From Sphaerospermopsis aphanizomenoides BCCUSP55 (lineage in GTDB: Bacteria; Cyanobacteriota; Cyanobacteriia; Cyanobacteriales; Nostocaceae), in assembly GCF_001586785.1 (NCBI RefSeq), contig NZ_LUFH02000001.1:78273-142272 (forward strand): a stretch of DNA of 64,000 nucleotides, written 5' to 3'. The notes below the pieces were generated by a model. The model made no database searches and was not told where the DNA came from. It saw nothing but the letters and a program-made list of their open reading frames with translations. Shown piece by piece: positions 26,430-36,630 of this stretch. Each line of letters starts with the position of its first letter. Positions within the stretch are counted from its first letter, which is position 1. The position numbers were made by a program, and so were the translations under genes.

Positions 26430-28085
26430 TTAGAAAGGTGGTAATTCTTTAAGAATTGTAAACCGAATATGGTTAATAGCCAATTCGCCAATGGAGATGT
26501 CTTCTTTTGTTAACCGATCTCCATTACTGGTTAAGGTTTCAAAGGAGACTCCTTTACCAATTTCGATATGATACCAGCATAAGCCCATAAAAAACCGTGT
26601 GGGATATGGGCCGGAATCGCCTATGTCATCGGGATTTGATTCCATTGGTACCCAACCAAAATCAGGGATATAGAACTCTAGCCAAACGTGATTAAAATCC
26701 GGTTGTAGAGGTACTCCTTGTTGTTCAGGATATGGAGGGCATTTATACCTACCTACTGTCCGACAAGGAATGCTATTTAAACGACACAAAGCTAATAATA
26801 CACCAACGTATTCACCACAGGAACCAACGCCTCGTTCTAAAACTACATCTGGTGTATCTATGTGAGGTTTAATACCATAAGATAACTCATCATAGACGTA
26901 ATTGCGGATATTATACATTTTTCGTAACATATTAGTCTCTGACCCCACAGCATCACGGGCTGCACGGCGGACAACGGTAGTATCCATTGCTAAATCATCA
27001 TCATCGACTAAGTAGCGACTTTGTAATTCTGGAGTCAGTTCTGGTAATTCTTCTACATCCTTGGGGGTGATGCGATACTTAATTCCCCGGACTTCCAAAA
27101 GTGCTTTCCAACCAAAGATATGCCGTTCTCCTGGGGTAAGAGAATCAAACTTAAATACGGCTACTCTTTGTCCATCAATAATTTCTTCTGTGAAGGGTAA
27201 ACCTATGGGTTCAACTTGTTTCACCTTTTGACGTTCTGTTTCTGATGGTAGGGCAATACGCCATTCCACATTGGTTAAATACACCTCCTCTAAGGGAGAA
27301 ATTTCCTCTAGATATGACATTTCCACCTGATAACCGTTGGATAGTGCGTAGCGTTTCTCTGGGTTGTAATGATAGTAGAGGGGGTGAATAAAAGTGATAT
27401 CCCGGTAAGTTAGCTCATGATTAGGGTCTGCATTCGGATTATCACGGATATAAGGCTCTTCAAAAGAGTAGGCAATATAGAGCAGATCCTTACCTGTTTG
27501 CTCCTGTCTATGGATGGTGATGCCTGTAGGAGAGGCAAAAGGTGTGAGGACGCTAAAACGAACTTCTCCAGTTGCCCGATCCATCGAGTAAACTGTTTGT
27601 TCGGTGCGATCGCAAACCCAGAGAGTTTCTTGACTAATGGTCAAATTTTCTCTACCGACACCAGGAGCATAAAATCTAGTAATTTCTTTGCGTGTATCCC
27701 GGTCAAAAACAAGAATATAGCCTAATCGTTGGCAGCTAACATAGACAGTGGACTCCCAAACAGCGACACCATCAGCAGCATAAGGCAAGGTGACAAAATG
27801 CTCCAACCCCAAAGAGGCCAACTTACACAAATAAACGCTATTACCACGGCTGACCCACAGAGTATCTTCCCAGACTGCTAAACCAGTAACATCTGTAAAT
27901 TCCTTGACCTGGTAGGGATTGAGAATTTTACTGTTATCAGAGATGGGGTCAATTTCTAGTAAATGCCCTTTAATTGTGTCAATGGCAATTAGTTTATCTT
28001 GAATAAAAGCAATGCCATAAATAGCAGCAGCGGTAAGCGGTCGAATTGTTTTTTGCCCAAACATCTGGCTAACAGTCAAACTCAT
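26430..28085 (-). CDS. Beta-propeller/transglutaminase-like fusion protein
   Basis: A 551-aa protein without a clear signal peptide. Residues about 15-230 read as repeated WEDTLWVSRGNSVYLCKL, WESTVYVSCQRLGYILVFDRDT-type blades, a partial YncE/SMP-30-like beta-propeller. The C-terminal part is a transglutaminase-like cysteine-protease fold with GSCGEYVGVLLALCRL (Cys423) and NHVWLEFYIPDFGWVPMESNPDD (His466 and a nearby acidic residue), giving a Cys-His-Asp triad. Transglutaminase-fold proteins of this kind are often peptidases. The N-terminal propeller is an unusual partner. Function unknown. Confidence 0.8.
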   Translation of the reverse strand: MSLTVSQMFGQKTIRPLTAAAIYGIAFIQDKLIAIDTIKGHLLEIDPISDNSKILNPYQVKEFTDVTGLAVWEDTLWVSRGNSVYLCKLASLGLEHFVTLPYAADGVAVWESTVYVSCQRLGYILVFDRDTRKEITRFYAPGVGRENLTISQETLWVCDRTEQTVYSMDRATGEVRFSVLTPFASPTGITIHRQEQTGKDLLYIAYSFEEPYIRDNPNADPNHELTYRDITFIHPLYYHYNPEKRYALSNGYQVEMSYLEEISPLEEVYLTNVEWRIALPSETERQKVKQVEPIGLPFTEEIIDGQRVAVFKFDSLTPGERHIFGWKALLEVRGIKYRITPKDVEELPELTPELQSRYLVDDDDLAMDTTVVRRAARDAVGSETNMLRKMYNIRNYVYDELSYGIKPHIDTPDVVLERGVGSCGEYVGVLLALCRLNSIPCRTVGRYKCPPYPEQQGVPLQPDFNHVWLEFYIPDFGWVPMESNPDDIGDSGPYPTRFFMGLCWYHIEIGKGVSFETLTSNGDRLTKEDISIGELAINHIRFTILKELPPF

Positions 28086-28535
28086 ATAGTGATCCGATTT
28101 GATTCATGAATTTTTCATGGAGGCAGGGAACAGGGAACAGGGAATAGGGAACAGGGAACTCTTAACAGGAAAGAAGACTTTCAGTATGTACGGAGTCCTG
28201 TATGGCTTACGCCGAGCTACGCTATCAGAAATCAAATAGGAGTCCTATATTATTAGTCATTAGCATTGGTCATTAGTCAGGAGGTAGAAGGCAAGAGGCA
28301 GCAGGTGGCAGGCAGAAATTTTTAAATTTTTAAATTTTTAAATTTTTAAATTTTTAAATTTTAAATTTTTAATTGTTTTCTCTCCATCTTTCCATCTCCC
28401 TATCTTGCCCCACACCCTACACCCTACACCCTACACCCTCTTAGTCCCCAGTCCCCAATGTAACTTTGGTTAATGGAATTCCAGGCATTACTCAATTATG
28501 ATCGAATTTTGTAACCATTTCCTGTAACCTACACG
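28086..28535. other. Gene-free 450 bases, dense in tandem repeats
   Basis: It holds AACAGGGAACAGGGAATAGGG units (28130-28170), an 8-bp AAATTTTT tandem tract (28316-28370), and CACCCTACACCCTACACCC units (28405-28440). The divergent promoters of the two flanking genes must lie between the repeats. Confidence 0.75.
28316..28370. repeat. 8-bp AT tandem repeat (AAATTTTT)
   Basis: Six to seven units of AAATTTTT, one unit with a single-base deletion. This period differs from the 7-bp STRRs elsewhere in the window. The tract would be easily melted and strongly curved. Confidence 0.85.
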
Positions 28536-31409
28536 ATGTCTGCTCATTCTTTACCTGAAGGTGCCGCAGTTTGGCATAGTTTAGAAGTTGATAAAGCTTT
28601 AGACCTGCTTGATAGCAATGCAGACAGCGGCTTAACATCCCCAGAAGTTGAACAACGTTTGCAAAAATACGGACCCAATGAACTAGAAGAACATGGTGGT
28701 CGTAGCCCTTGGGAGATTCTACTGGATCAGTTCACTAACATTATGTTGTTAATGCTGATTGGTGTAGCTCTCATTTCTGGTTTTTTAGATTTTTTAGCAT
28801 TGCAACAAGGCACATTAAAACAGAACGAAGTACCATTTAAAGACACAATTGCAATTATGGCGATTGTGATCCTGAATGGTATTTTGGGCTATGTACAAGA
28901 AAGCCGTGCAGAAAAAGCCCTAGCAGCTTTGAAAAAATTATCCTCTCCTTTAGTTCGCATCATCCGCAACGGTAAACTAGCAGATGTAGCTGGGAAAGAA
29001 CTAGTACCTGGGGATGTAATGTTGCTAGAAGCTGGTGTGCAAGTAGCTGCTGATGGACGCTTAATAGAACAGTCGAATTTACAGGTGCGGGAGTCGGCAC
29101 TGACAGGTGAAGCTGAAGCTGTCAATAAGCAAGCAATACTTACATTACCAGAAGATACATCATTAGGCGATCGCATTAATTTAGTTTTTCAAGGCACAGA
29201 AGTAGTTCAAGGACGGGCTAAGGTTCTTGTTACTAACACTGGCATGACTACAGAACTAGGCAAAATTGCTGCCATGTTGCAGTCAGTGGACAGTGAACCT
29301 ACACCCCTACAACAGCGCATGACTCAATTGGGTAATGTGTTGGTATCTGGTTCTTTGATTTTGGTGGGTCTAGTTGTGGGTGGTGGACTCATCCATGATT
29401 TAGTCAAAGGAGTAGGCTGGAAGAATTTACAAGAACTGGTAGAAGTTTCTCTGAGTATGGCGGTGGCGGTAGTTCCAGAAGGTTTACCTGCTGTAATTAC
29501 TGTAACTTTGGCTTTGGGTACTCAGCGCATGGTACGCCATAACGCCTTAATTCGTAAACTCCCAGCGGTGGAAACTCTCGGTTCTGTAACTACAATTTGT
29601 TCTGATAAAACCGGGACTCTGACTCAAAATAAAATGGTGGTGCAGTCAGTCTACACCAATCAAAAAACTTTCCGAGTCACGGGAGAAGGTTATGCTCCTG
29701 TTGGGGATTTTCAGTTAAATGGCGAGAAAGTTGACCTCGATGAAAATCCAGAAATATCTGCTTTGCTTGTTGCTTGTGCTGTGTGTAATGACTCCGTACT
29801 GCAAAAAGAAGCTGGCGAATGGGCAATTTTAGGCGACCCCACAGAAGGCGCTTTGATGACATTAGCTGGTAAAGCAGCAATTGAAAAAGATCAATGGAAT
29901 AGTAAGTTACCCCGTGTGTCTGAGTTTCCTTTTTCCTCAGAACGCAAACGCATGAGTGTCATTTGCCAAGTCGAGGAAGTTGCTACCGGTGAACCCACAA
30001 TGAGTGGTGTTGACCCCGTAATAGCAGGCTTTTTAGACTCGGAACAATATTTAATGTTTACCAAAGGTTCACCAGAATTAACCTTGGCACGTTGTACTCA
30101 CATTTATGTCGGAGATCGTTCTATTCTCATCGACGAAGCACAACGTACTCAAATTTTGGCAGCTAATGACTACATGGCTTCTCAAGGTTTGCGGGTGTTG
30201 GGTTTTGCTTACAAACCTCTGACAGAAGTTCCACCAGAAGCTTCAGAAGATACTTCTGAACAAGATTTGGTATGGTTGGGTTTGGTGGGAATGCTCGATG
30301 CTCCACGCCCGGAAGTCAGGGCTGCTGTGCAAGAATGTCGTCAGGCGGGGATTCGCCCCATTATGATTACAGGTGATCATCAATTGACTGCACGGGCGAT
30401 CGCTGTAGACTTAGGTATAGCTGATGCAGATGCTAGAGTTCTCACCGGTCAAGAATTGCAACGGATGAGTGACCAAGAACTAGAAGAACAAGTTGATTTA
30501 GTCAGTATTTACGCTAGAGTGTCTCCAGAACACAAACTGCGAATTGTCCAAGCTTTGCAACGTCGTGGTCGGTTTGTGGCGATGACAGGAGATGGTGTGA
30601 ATGATGCACCCGCCCTGAAACAAGCTGATATCGGTATCGCTATGGGTATAACTGGTACAGATGTCAGTAAAGAAGCCAGCGACATGGTGCTGTTAGATGA
30701 TAATTTTGCTACCATTGTCGCCGCTACGAAAGAAGGTAGAGTTGTTTATACCAATATTCGGCGTTTTATCAAATACATCTTGGGTAGTAACATTGGTGAA
30801 GTTCTCACCATCGCTGCTGCACCAATTTTAGGGTTGGGTGGTGTTCCCCTTTCACCTTTGCAAATTCTCTGGATGAACTTGGTAACGGATGGTTTGCCGG
30901 CTTTAGCTTTAGCTGTAGAACCCCCAGAACCAGATGTGATGCAACGTCCTCCTTTTAGCCCCCGCGAAAGTATTTTTGCTAGGGGTTTGGGTTCTTACAT
31001 GGTTCGCATTGGGATTGTGTTCGCCATCATTACAATTATTCTGATGGAATGGGCGTATTTTCACTCCAAAGCAGTTACAGGAGACGGTTTAGACCCCGAA
31101 CGTTGGAAAACAATGGTTTTCACGTCTTTGTGTATTGCTCAAATGGGTCATGCGATCGCTATTCGTTCTAACAATCAACTGACAATAGAGATGAATCCTC
31201 TTTCTAATAAATTCGTATTGGGGGCTGTAGTTGCCACTACGATTTTACAGTTGATGCTGGTTTATGTTGAACCACTGCGAGCCTTTTTTGGCACTCATTA
31301 CCTCCCTCTCGATGAGTTACTAATTTGCATTGGATTCAGTGCTTTAATGTTTGTCTGGATTGAAGGAGAAAAGATTTTCTTCCGGTTTATGGGCAAACGA
31401 AATGTCTAA
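28536..31409 (+). CDS. Cation-transporting P-type ATPase, SERCA/PacL type (probable Ca2+ pump)
   Basis: A 957-aa P2A-type ATPase with ten expected TM segments. The N-terminal cation-ATPase domain ([18 protein letters not shown]) comes first. The actuator motif is TGEA at 190-193 (usually TGES), TM4 has [15 protein letters not shown] (Pro314), the phosphorylated Asp is D357 in DKTGTLT, and the hinge is [20 protein letters not shown]5/TM6 carry SNIGEV and [14 protein letters not shown], which supply Ca2+-site residues as in SERCA. It should expel Ca2+ (or Mn2+) from the cell. PacL of Synechococcus is the closest named relative from memory. No operon partner. Confidence 0.9.
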   Translation: MSAHSLPEGAAVWHSLEVDKALDLLDSNADSGLTSPEVEQRLQKYGPNELEEHGGRSPWEILLDQFTNIMLLMLIGVALISGFLDFLALQQGTLKQNEVPFKDTIAIMAIVILNGILGYVQESRAEKALAALKKLSSPLVRIIRNGKLADVAGKELVPGDVMLLEAGVQVAADGRLIEQSNLQVRESALTGEAEAVNKQAILTLPEDTSLGDRINLVFQGTEVVQGRAKVLVTNTGMTTELGKIAAMLQSVDSEPTPLQQRMTQLGNVLVSGSLILVGLVVGGGLIHDLVKGVGWKNLQELVEVSLSMAVAVVPEGLPAVITVTLALGTQRMVRHNALIRKLPAVETLGSVTTICSDKTGTLTQNKMVVQSVYTNQKTFRVTGEGYAPVGDFQLNGEKVDLDENPEISALLVACAVCNDSVLQKEAGEWAILGDPTEGALMTLAGKAAIEKDQWNSKLPRVSEFPFSSERKRMSVICQVEEVATGEPTMSGVDPVIAGFLDSEQYLMFTKGSPELTLARCTHIYVGDRSILIDEAQRTQILAANDYMASQGLRVLGFAYKPLTEVPPEASEDTSEQDLVWLGLVGMLDAPRPEVRAAVQECRQAGIRPIMITGDHQLTARAIAVDLGIADADARVLTGQELQRMSDQELEEQVDLVSIYARVSPEHKLRIVQALQRRGRFVAMTGDGVNDAPALKQADIGIAMGITGTDVSKEASDMVLLDDNFATIVAATKEGRVVYTNIRRFIKYILGSNIGEVLTIAAAPILGLGGVPLSPLQILWMNLVTDGLPALALAVEPPEPDVMQRPPFSPRESIFARGLGSYMVRIGIVFAIITIILMEWAYFHSKAVTGDGLDPERWKTMVFTSLCIAQMGHAIAIRSNNQLTIEMNPLSNKFVLGAVVATTILQLMLVYVEPLRAFFGTHYLPLDELLICIGFSALMFVWIEGEKIFFRFMGKRNV

Positions 31410-31738
31410 ACATTCAAAATTAAAAATTCAAAATTGATGAGTTTTAATTTTTGAGTAAAAATTCAGCATTAGGAATTATTTCTCGTTCCCATACTCTGTA
31501 TGGGAATGAATTCAAGGCAGAGCTTCTATAGTGGTTTTCCCAGTCTCAGACTGGGAGCGAGATATAACTGAGATGTAAATTTTTAATTTTTAATTAAGGA
31601 AAATTCCGAAAAATATAGACGTAGACAAGGCGGTTAGGACATTAATCCAAACTAAAACTTATACACTCAAAAGCTTTTACCACTGTCACCTGTCACCTGC
31701 TATAAAGTGATTAAATTTTTAACTTTTAATTTTTAAAT
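31410..31738. other. Gene-free 329 bases with a double-hairpin repeat
   Basis: It holds the repeat element at 31481-31562, CACTGTCACCTGTCACCTG units near 31680, and TAATTTTTAATT-type low-complexity DNA. No gene seen. Confidence 0.7.
31481..31562. repeat. Double-hairpin palindromic repeat element
   Basis: The ends TCTCGTTCCC and GGGAGCGAGA are near-complementary. Inside are two perfect hairpins, TTCCCATAC-TCT-GTATGGGAA (31486-31506) and CCCAGTCT-C-AGACTGGG (31539-31555). This looks like a REP/MITE-type dispersed element known to me from cyanobacterial intergenic DNA. Confidence 0.7.
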
Positions 31739-32854
31739 ATGTATCTGAAAAGTCTACATTTGCGACAGTTTCGTAATTACCAAGACCAAAAAGTTGAATT
31801 TACTGCACCGAAAACTATATTAGTGGGTAATAATGCTCAGGGAAAATCGAATTTGTTGGAGGCTGTGGAGTTGTTGGCAACATTGCGATCGCATCGTTTG
31901 GCACGCGATCGTGATTTAATTAGGGATGGGGATGATATCGCCCAAATTAATGCCACAATCGAAAGAGTTGTAGGTATAAGTGATTTATCTCTAACTTTAC
32001 GCCGTCATGCTCGCCGGAGTGTAGCTATTAATAGTGAAATAGTCCGCCGACAAATGGATTTTCTTGGCGTTCTCAATGCAGTCGAGTTTTCCAGCTTAGA
32101 TTTAGAATTAGTACGGGGAAGTCCTGAAAATCGTCGTAACTGGTTAGATACTCTTTTAATTCAACTCGAACCAGTTTATGCTCACATTCTCCAGCAATAT
32201 AACCAAGTCCTACGTCAACGCAATGCTTTTTTGAAAAGAAGTCAGGACTCTGGACATAAAAACCAGGAGTCACAACTGTCAATTTGGGATGCACAGTTAG
32301 TCACCGCCGGAACAAGACTAATTATCAGACGGGACAGGGCTATCCGCAGATTAGCACCCATCGCCGCAGCTTGGCACGCTAGTATAAGTGGTAGTACAGA
32401 AGTTCTAAATATCAATTATGCGCCTAATGTCCCCCTCGAAAAAAGTCATCCGGAGGAAGTGCAGCAAGTTTTTCTAGGCAAAATTCAACAACGTTCTGCG
32501 GCTGAACTACACCGAGGTACTACCTTAGTCGGACCACACCGTGATGAAATAGAATTAAGTATCAATCAAACACCTGCACGTCAATATGGCTCCCAAGGAC
32601 AGCAAAGAACTTTAGTTCTAGCTTTAAAATTAGCGGAATTACAATTAATTGAAGAAGTAATTCATGAACCCCCTTTACTGCTTTTAGATGATGTCTTAGC
32701 TGAATTAGATCCATTTCGCCAAAATCAATTACTAGATGCTATCCAAGACCGATTTCAAACTTTAATCACTACCACGCATTTAGGTGCTTTTGATTCCCAG
32801 TGGTTAAAATCTTCACAAATTTTATATGTCAACTCAGGAAAAATCACAATTTAG
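31739..32854 (+). CDS. recF: DNA replication and repair protein RecF
   Basis: A 371-aa SMC-like ATPase that helps load RecA at single-strand gaps. MYLKSLHLRQFRNYQ is the family N-terminus. Walker A is GNNAQGKSNLLEA near 33-45. The signature YGSQGQQRTLVLALKLAEL and Walker B LLLLDDVLAELDP lie in the last 100 residues. Length normal. It is not next to dnaN or gyrB, as usual in cyanobacteria. A small gene follows two bases after its stop. Confidence 0.95.
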   Translation: MYLKSLHLRQFRNYQDQKVEFTAPKTILVGNNAQGKSNLLEAVELLATLRSHRLARDRDLIRDGDDIAQINATIERVVGISDLSLTLRRHARRSVAINSEIVRRQMDFLGVLNAVEFSSLDLELVRGSPENRRNWLDTLLIQLEPVYAHILQQYNQVLRQRNAFLKRSQDSGHKNQESQLSIWDAQLVTAGTRLIIRRDRAIRRLAPIAAAWHASISGSTEVLNINYAPNVPLEKSHPEEVQQVFLGKIQQRSAAELHRGTTLVGPHRDEIELSINQTPARQYGSQGQQRTLVLALKLAELQLIEEVIHEPPLLLLDDVLAELDPFRQNQLLDAIQDRFQTLITTTHLGAFDSQWLKSSQILYVNSGKITI

Positions 32855-32856
32855 AG

Positions 32857-33270
32857 ATGAACTATCAAAATCATGTATTGGATAAAAATGAGATTGCATC
32901 TTTAGGTGCTTCCCTGAGAGCGATTGAACCAAAATTACTGAAACAAAGTTCTCAGAAAGGGATCGAGAGAATATGGTTTCAAGGAGGAGAGCCTTACTTT
33001 GATATCTTTTTTGAATTAAATAATCAAGAAATTACCTGGTTTCAATTTACGTTACGCGGGCAATCTCTATCTTGGTGCATAGAACAACCAATTTTGAAAA
33101 CAGGTATTACCAATGAATTGAATATTGATGATGTCAGTTTTTATGCAGCTAGTAAAATAGTAAAAAATGATCGTGATAGAGATCAAGAATTTGTGAATTT
33201 GGTCAAATCCATTTTGCAAACAAGACCAGAAGAAGCTATTTTCATCAAAGCATTAGTTTTATTTAAGTAG
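32857..33270 (+). CDS. Hypothetical protein (137 aa) coupled to recF
   Basis: ATG at 32857 starts two bases after the recF stop, so co-translation is likely. In-frame codons continue upstream into recF (to a GTG at 32800), but that would overlap recF needlessly. The soluble protein has IERIWFQGGEPYFDIFFELNN and ITWFQFTLRGQSLSWC, alternating strands, then a helical end. I do not recognise it. A link to repair is suggested only by position. Confidence 0.65.
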   Translation: MNYQNHVLDKNEIASLGASLRAIEPKLLKQSSQKGIERIWFQGGEPYFDIFFELNNQEITWFQFTLRGQSLSWCIEQPILKTGITNELNIDDVSFYAASKIVKNDRDRDQEFVNLVKSILQTRPEEAIFIKALVLFK

Positions 33271-33458
33271 GTGGGTACAAATAAACATAATTATGTGAAA
33301 AAAAGTTAACGAGGCTAAAACCCTCTTACCTTCTGCCTTCTGCCTTCTGCCTCCTGCCTCCTTTATCCTAACGATAAATATTCCCGCCTACTTACTTAAC
33401 AGGGAATAGGGAATAGGGAAAGTTTAAAATTCCCAATTCAAAATCCAAACTTGTTTGA

Positions 33459-33947
33459 CTAATGAAATTTTTCTACTCTTTTTAAGAGGTGTAAAACTAT
33501 AACTGTGAGAATTCCTCCAATTAAACCCAATTGCCATAAACCACAACCAGCTGCAATACCTAAAGCCGCAGCAACCCAGATTGCAGCTGCGGAAGTCAAA
33601 CCATAAATTTCCCGCGACTTTGATGGTTGAGAAGATTCCCGCCAAATTTCTCCTCCGCCTAAAAATCCCACACCTGCGGCAATACCTTGGATCACGCGAC
33701 TGAGAGAATCACTGCCCAGTTGTGGCCCACCAATTAGGATAGTGGTAAGAGTAAATATAGCTGAACCCATACTAACTAACATATAGGTTCTTAACCCAGC
33801 CGGTTTATTTGTGATTTCTCTTTCTAAACCAATGATTGCGCCAATTAACAAAGCTAGACACAGACGCAAGCAAATATTGAACCAGTCATCACTGGGTATG
33901 TAGTAAGGGTTTGTCAATGATAAGAATTCTCTAAAATAAACTACCAC
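33459..33947 (-). CDS. MgtC/SapB family membrane protein
   Basis: A 162-aa inner-membrane protein with four hydrophobic helices. The family block LIGAIIGLEREITNKPAGLRTYMLVSMGSA (about 35-65) and VIQGIAAGVGFLGGGEIW (about 84-102) are diagnostic. The soluble C-terminal domain of long MgtC proteins is absent. MgtC proteins are linked to growth at low Mg2+ and to ATP-synthase modulation in other bacteria. No Mg-responsive leader is evident. Confidence 0.88.
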   Translation of the reverse strand: MVVYFREFLSLTNPYYIPSDDWFNICLRLCLALLIGAIIGLEREITNKPAGLRTYMLVSMGSAIFTLTTILIGGPQLGSDSLSRVIQGIAAGVGFLGGGEIWRESSQPSKSREIYGLTSAAAIWVAAALGIAAGCGLWQLGLIGGILTVIVLHLLKRVEKFH

Positions 33948-34059
33948 TACTTTAAACCAAGATAATTCTGCCGATATGGCAGTTTTAAGTTGGATGAGAA
34001 CAGATAGTGATTACAAAACATGGCTAACGCCTGCGCTATCAGATACACTGTCAATTCTG

Positions 34060-34115
34060 TTCCCTGTTCCCTGTTCCCTGTTCCCTGTTCCCTGTTCCCT
34101 GTTCCCTGTTCCCTG
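34060..34115. repeat. STRR: eight copies of TTCCCTG
   Basis: Perfect 7-bp tandem repeat of eight units, just before a gene on the plus strand. Confidence 0.95.
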
Positions 34116-34185
34116 CTATAAGATACATATACATCTTTGGGATCATCATCACTAAAACTCCACAACCAACAAATTATTAAATTGA

Positions 34186-36513
34186 GTGGACAAACTCTAC
34201 TGGCTTGACCAAATTCAACTCCAAGACCGCACGAAAGTAGGTGATAAAGCGTTTTACTTGAGTAAAATCAAACAACGTGGCTACCCTGTTGTGCCAGGTT
34301 TTGTGGTATCTGGGGAAGTTTTACAAGAATTTCTAGAAAGCCTCAATAGTTCAGAGTCGTTAGTTGCGGACTTACCTCATTCTTCATTACATTTGGATGT
34401 GGAAAATTGGCGACAACTACAGCAAGTAGCAGGTCGCTTGCGTCAGGAAATTATTACGGCTAGTGTAGCATCTGATTGGATCAGTAGAATTTTTCAAGCT
34501 GCTAGACAATGGGAAAATCATAGTTTAATTTTGCGTCCAAGTCTGACATTACCTAATACTAGTAAGGTTGAGAAGAATGTATCTGGGTTATTGGAGTCGG
34601 TGTTTTGCGCTTGTAATGAAGAGGCGATCGCACAAGCATTAAAATTAACTTGGAGTCAGTTGTTTCGTGCAAGAAGTCTACTCTATTGGCACAGTATCAG
34701 CATTAACTTACAACACATCAATTTAGCAGTGTTGGTGCAACCGGTGGAGAATGCGATCACTTCTGGTATTTTCAACTCCAACTCTTCGGGATGGGAAATT
34801 GAAGCTACGTGGGGATTAGGATTAGCAATTACCAATGGTGAAGTTTTACCAGATGTTTACTACATTGAAGAAAAAACAGGAGTTATCAAAGAACAACAAT
34901 TAGGGAATAAAATTCTGGCTTATCGTGTTCATGATTCTACATCTGTAGCTGTTGAGGAATCTGTTTCCAAATCATTTTTAGAAAACAATTATAAATGTTT
35001 GTTGGCTTACCCAGTTAGTGAAGATGAACAAAAACAGTATGCTTTATCAGCAGAATATTTGCAACAACTAATTATTTTGGGCAATCAATTAGTTAGTGAA
35101 TTAGGTTCAAAGCTACAGATAAAATGGACAATTACGGAAGGTAAAAAAGCCCCAAAATTGTATATTACTCAAGTTAGCTATCCTCATGCTGTTCTTGCCA
35201 ATTTGCACTTGATCAAAGGCATAGGAGCATCTAGAGGTAAGGTAACGGCCACTGCTTATGTAATTAATAATTTACAACCAAAACCAGAACATATCCCCAA
35301 GGGAGTAATTTTAATTGCACCAGCAGTCACTCCTGATTGGTTGCCTTTGCTCAATGATGTAGTAGGAATCGTCACAGAACGAGGTGGTCTCACCAGTCAT
35401 GGGGCAATTTTATCAAGAGAATTGGGTATTCCTGCTGTAGTGAGTGCCACTAGTGCTACCAATTTGATGCAAACAGGGGAAAGATTGCTGCTTGATGGTG
35501 ACAGAGGTGAAATTTATCGTCACAGAGGGGATGGGGAAGAAGTCAAGGGAGAAAATCAGTCTCATAAATATTTTGCACCCTTAACCCCTAATCTACCTAT
35601 GATTGCTACCCAACTACTGGTTAACCTAAGTCAATCTAATCTAATTTCCCAAGTGCTAAGTTTACCTGTGGATGGGGTGGGATTGTTACGCTCAGAATTG
35701 ATGGTGTTAAATATTTTGCAGGGACAAAATCCTCATGCTTGGCTTTTGGGTGGAAAAAAGACAGAATTATTAGAATTATGGTCAGAAGAAATTAAAAAAT
35801 TTACCTGTGCTTTTGCACCAAAACCTGTTTTGTATCGCTCTTTAGATTGGCGATTGTCTGATTTACCATCATGGAGTGATACTTCATCATCTTCACCACA
35901 GTCTATGTTAGGTGAACGGGGTACATTGAGTTATTTGCGTAACCCCACATTGTTTGAATTTGAACTAAAAGCTTTAGCAAAAGTACAACAAGCAGGCTTT
36001 AATAATCTTCACTTGCTGTTACCATTTGTGCGGACTGTGGAAGAGTTTATTTTTTGTCGTCGCAAAGTTGAGGAAGCTGGTTTAACTCAAGTTTCGCAAT
36101 TCCAATTATGGATTATGGCAGAAGTACCAAGTGTGCTGTTTTTATTACCTGAATATATTAAAGCTGGTGTGGCTGGTATTTCTATTGGCACAAATGATTT
36201 GACACAATTAATATTAGGAGTTGATCGGGAACAAGGAGAATTAGCCAAAATCTTTGATGAACGTCATCCAGCGGTGATGAGTGCGATCGCACAATTAATT
36301 AAAATGGCTAAAGATGGAGGTATTCCTTGTTCAATCTGCGGTCAAGCACCAGCTTTATATCCAGAAATTATTGATAAGTTGGTTGAATGGGGAATTAGTT
36401 CTATTTCTGTAGAACCAGAAGCTGTAGAAAGAACATATCAAGCGATCGCTCGTGCTGAACACGGCATCATTTTAGCAGCAGCAAGGAAACAATTGGGGGA
36501 TTATAGCAGGTGA
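34186..36513 (+). CDS. Divergent PEP-synthase/PPDK-like phosphotransferase
   Basis: A 775-aa protein with the three-part layout of PEP synthase. The N-terminal ATP-grasp-like domain (about 1-330) begins DQIQLQDRTKVGDKAFYLSKI but lacks the usual VRSSA motif; LRPSLTLP stands in its place. The swivelling domain has GGLTSHGAILSRELGIPAV with the phosphohistidine His405. The C-terminal TIM-barrel domain has VDGVGLLRSELM, LRNPTLFEFELKAL, ISIGTNDLTQLILGVDRE, and the catalytic SICGQAPA (Cys718). So the PEP half looks active while the ATP half is divergent. GTG start at 34186 is weak; there is no clear ribosome site. Its stop TGA lies inside a CAGGTGA repeat tract. Confidence 0.75.
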   Translation: MDKLYWLDQIQLQDRTKVGDKAFYLSKIKQRGYPVVPGFVVSGEVLQEFLESLNSSESLVADLPHSSLHLDVENWRQLQQVAGRLRQEIITASVASDWISRIFQAARQWENHSLILRPSLTLPNTSKVEKNVSGLLESVFCACNEEAIAQALKLTWSQLFRARSLLYWHSISINLQHINLAVLVQPVENAITSGIFNSNSSGWEIEATWGLGLAITNGEVLPDVYYIEEKTGVIKEQQLGNKILAYRVHDSTSVAVEESVSKSFLENNYKCLLAYPVSEDEQKQYALSAEYLQQLIILGNQLVSELGSKLQIKWTITEGKKAPKLYITQVSYPHAVLANLHLIKGIGASRGKVTATAYVINNLQPKPEHIPKGVILIAPAVTPDWLPLLNDVVGIVTERGGLTSHGAILSRELGIPAVVSATSATNLMQTGERLLLDGDRGEIYRHRGDGEEVKGENQSHKYFAPLTPNLPMIATQLLVNLSQSNLISQVLSLPVDGVGLLRSELMVLNILQGQNPHAWLLGGKKTELLELWSEEIKKFTCAFAPKPVLYRSLDWRLSDLPSWSDTSSSSPQSMLGERGTLSYLRNPTLFEFELKALAKVQQAGFNNLHLLLPFVRTVEEFIFCRRKVEEAGLTQVSQFQLWIMAEVPSVLFLLPEYIKAGVAGISIGTNDLTQLILGVDREQGELAKIFDERHPAVMSAIAQLIKMAKDGGIPCSICGQAPALYPEIIDKLVEWGISSISVEPEAVERTYQAIARAEHGIILAAARKQLGDYSR

Positions 36514-36558
36514 CAGGTGACAGGTGATAGGTGACAGGTGACAGGTGACAGGTGACAG
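36507..36558. repeat. STRR: CAGGTGA tandem tract containing a stop codon
   Basis: Seven units of CAGGTGA (one as TAGGTGA). The TGA of the first unit (36511-36513) is the stop of the PEP-synthase-like gene. Confidence 0.9.
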
Positions 36559-36630
36559 TATTGTTTAAATTTTATCATTTGTTGATGTGCTAAACACCTT
36601 GGCTGTTGCTATATGAGATGGTGCATTGTC

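Noticed and set aside
33947..34165. 72-aa open frame next to mgtC
   Set aside because: Much of it is translated TTCCCTG tandem repeat (repeated QGTGNRE).
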